Part shown: positions 61,736-64,000 of the stretch, piece after piece
How positions within the stretch are numbered: the stretch's first letter is position 1
How the letters are laid out: each line of letters opens with the position of its first letter
Source: Diprion similis
Taxonomy: Eukaryota > Arthropoda > Insecta > Hymenoptera > Diprionidae
Reading direction: 5' to 3'
Length of the DNA: 64,000 nt
Assembly: GCF_021155765.1 (NCBI RefSeq)
Contig: NC_060118.1
Coordinates: forward strand, 14,024,146-14,088,145
Program-made: the position numbers and the translations under genes
The notes under the pieces: model-generated
Seen by the model: the letters and a program-made list of their open reading frames with translations, nothing else
What the model was told of the DNA's origin: nothing
Database searches by the model: none

Positions 61736-63884
61736 TTTTGCTGGTGAGAAACTGCGCGTTTCCACGCGCAGATCGATACCTGCTCGCCAGCCGGCAGGGG
61801 GACAATTCTGTATACAATGGTACATAAGTATTCGCACGCTGTGTAATTTCGGGAGAAACTTGCCTACACCTATGCACACGCGCCGTGTCGCTGGCTGTAG
61901 ATATGCGATGCCTAGTCACCTAGATGCAGGTGCGTTCGTGAAAGTTTCAAAACGCCCACTTTTCCGGCCAATAACGAGAAGCTTGGGACACCGCTCGAGA
62001 CGGCCAGTTGAGTGTGTTGATCCGGGTGTGATAATAATCGAAACACGGAGACCGAGCGACATCATCAAGCACGTTGTACACTTTGAATTATAATTAACCA
62101 CCTGGCAAATGCAGAAAGGATGGCCCTCTGCCAGGGTGAAGATGTGGCGCGACGCGTTTGTTCCCCTGATCCCTCGCATCGTTCGTCATTCAAAATTCAT
62201 CGTTGAAAAGCTCAGAACGAGGAGATGAAATTTGACAAATCTGACCCCTCTTAACTTCCTATCGTATAGGTATATGGCGTTAAATAGCTCCGGGCTGTTC
62301 GAACCAGAGGCCAAACCGCGTGTGTCTAGCCGACAATCGGTAGACTTGCCGATGGGGCCAACTTATCTCTCGTGTATATATAGACATATCGGTGTAGAAA
62401 TTTCTGAAATTGCTCGCATGTTCACATAGCTGCATTATAGACGAAATACGTCCCAACTGTAACGGCGACGCTTTCCGATTACTTATACAGTTAGTACATG
62501 TATACCCTCCGTTTGTCTTTTAAATTAAAGCAAGTTCAAGTGTCTCGATCAATTGATCGTTGCGTATGGACTCGGTAGGGCGCTGGAAATTTTACGAATG
62601 ATTTCACGTGCCGTCACAACGGGTAGGATTCCACTGATTTGGATGTTCGGAAAGTTTGACATAGCGCCTGGTTTACAAGAGACCAATCTAAGTCGGAACG
62701 CCGGCAAACTACTGTATATGCCACTCTGTTACTCTCAGCAAAAATGAAATAAGGTTTTACGATGACCTGGAGTGGACGAAACGGAAAATTTTCCATTTGA
62801 TAATCGTTCTTCCGACCCGGCGCCGGACGTACAATGTCCATTCTGTGGCTCAGGTAACCTCTCTTCATCCGACGTGGGCTCACCGAAACGGGCCCAATAT
62901 TGATGGAAAGTTTCGAAATGCCTTGACGTTGCGTCCAGACCTGTAGTTCAATCGATAGTACTACTGTCTACTTGCTCGGTGGCATTTCTGACCTTAGGAT
63001 AGGATCCCATCAATCGGTTTCTCTACCTGAACCAATACCGTCAGACCGCCGCAACATGTTATTATTATACAGGATCCGATACTGTAAAATGTTGTTCATA
63101 CAAAAACAGCTCATTAGTCAATCGTACCATTTGCACGAGTATTTTTAATGTTCCGCATCGACGGAAGTTAATTATGCCTCCTCACGTGCTCATGTAGGTG
63201 GTGGCGAGACGGTACACGATCACTGCTTCTCCTTCGTGATGGAAGTAAAAATTCACAGTGGTAAGACGGTAAAACCGGTCCTGCCCCGCGTTACCTTGGA
63301 GCATATCGCTACGCAAAGATCCAAGTCGTACAATAATTGATAAGAATACACACAATGAATGAGTCCCGTTTCCATTTGAATAGTTGGCTGCTCGTACTTT
63401 AGCACAATCTGATTGTATACTTGTTCACGAGATACATATGTGTACACATATAATCATAATGTATATACTTATACAAGGATAGGTATAAAGATATCGTGGT
63501 GTACCAATGTTTTCCGTGTCTAACGGACAGCGGACTACAGTAAACAATTCTGGCCCACAATAGTTACATGGAATTGCGTGCGAAGTATACTTCGGTTAAG
63601 CGATTTATCCATATTTGTTAGGTCGTCGTGAGGAGCGATGTTCAAGTTGAAGTCGACCCTGATCAAATGCCTACGCTTACTTGGTTAAGCAGCAGATCTC
63701 ACCACGCAATAGTCACTTGCACAAAGACTGTCATATTTACAGGGAGCACGTGTGCGGAGATTGTCCTACAGTATCCGAATCCCATTGCCATTTTTATTCT
63801 TTTTTTTTCTTCGAGCATTTGATCTCCATATTTCTCGGCTACTCAGATCTATGTGACTCACGAACGTGCAAAAATTTTCCGATT

Positions 63885-63890
63885 TAAAAA
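63885..63890 (-). terminator. Pol III terminator of tRNA-Ile
   Basis: A run of six T on the minus strand three bases after the tRNA 3' end, the standard RNA polymerase III stop. Confidence 0.8.
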
Positions 63891-63892
63891 AG

Positions 63893-63966
63893 TGGCCCAT
63901 GAGGGGATCGAACCCGCGACCTTCGCGTTATTAGCACGACGCTCTAACCAACTGAGCTAATGGGCC
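63893..63966 (-). tRNA. tRNA-Ile (AAT anticodon)
   Basis: 74 nt on the minus strand that folds as a cloverleaf. The acceptor GGCCCAT pairs with ATGGGCC, followed by discriminator A. The D arm has TAGCTCAGTTGGTTAGAGC (A box), the 5-bp anticodon stem TCGTG/CGCGA encloses loop CTAATAA with anticodon AAT, and the T arm has GGTTCGATCCC (B box). No intron; CCA is not encoded, as in eukaryotes. Confidence 0.97.
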
Positions 63967-64000
63967 AGTTGAGTACCGATAATAGCAATATCTAATCCAA

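Larger units (their letters stand above)
59702..63892. other. mostly non-coding, right-hand region
   Basis: I see no joined exon series. It should contain the missing 5' exon of the small gene at 58.5-59.4 kb. A TTA microsatellite lies near 60380-60402. Frames at 61.6-62.1 kb and 62.6-62.9 kb are open on both strands but carry no motif. Confidence 0.4.

Overview
This is a eukaryotic, almost certainly insect, genomic window. Genes are split by GT-AG introns, intergenic DNA is AT-rich, promoters are of the insect type, and one protein carries the arthropod-specific MBF2 domain. The overall look suggests a holometabolous insect, perhaps a hymenopteran, but the order cannot be proven from the window. 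All gene models below were built by hand by joining exons with consistent splice sites and reading phase.

Layout. 1-10.4 kb is mostly non-coding. It holds ambiguous exon-like segments at the left edge (398-627), GC-rich patches and a roughly 1-kb array of 56-bp tandem repeats (6.35-7.36 kb). 10.4-16.2 kb is a compact metabolic cluster: alkaline ceramidase (+), 6-pyruvoyl-tetrahydropterin synthase (-) and electron transfer flavoprotein alpha (+). The last two are divergent across a 631-bp promoter region. 16.2-21.8 kb has no known gene but holds a 54-residue membrane micropeptide candidate. 21.9-28.5 kb is a run of secreted-protein genes: a possible tiny signal-peptide ORF, a Tyr/Pro-rich secreted protein (+), an unusual long secreted protein ending in an MBF2 domain (-), and a 185-residue secreted acidic protein (-) with a clear TATA promoter.

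32.7-54.0 kb is one large gene, a cytosolic carboxypeptidase 1 (AGTPBP1/Nna1) orthologue of 17 coding exons and 1104 residues. Its 12.2-kb intron 13 falls between the HxxE and the third-His parts of the zinc site. A complete C-type-lectin-domain gene with an acidic tail sits inside it on the opposite strand. 55.3-58.2 kb is a five-coding-exon mitochondrial uncoupling protein (-). Just upstream of it, two phase-matched exons (58.5-59.4 kb) and a polyA signal mark an unrecognised small-protein gene. The right end has a tRNA-Ile(AAT) gene.

Mobile DNA: a 143-bp TA-flanked MITE (59.56-59.70 kb), a 215-bp foldback element (53.26-53.48 kb) and a weaker inverted-repeat candidate (40.03-40.16 kb). No intact transposase, CRISPR array or viral gene was seen.

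Functionally the known genes are unlinked housekeeping functions: sphingolipid turnover, pteridine/BH4 synthesis, mitochondrial electron transfer, tubulin deglutamylation and mitochondrial carrier transport. The least-described material is the secreted-protein cluster at 22-28 kb, the micropeptide candidate, and the two-exon gene beside the uncoupling protein.
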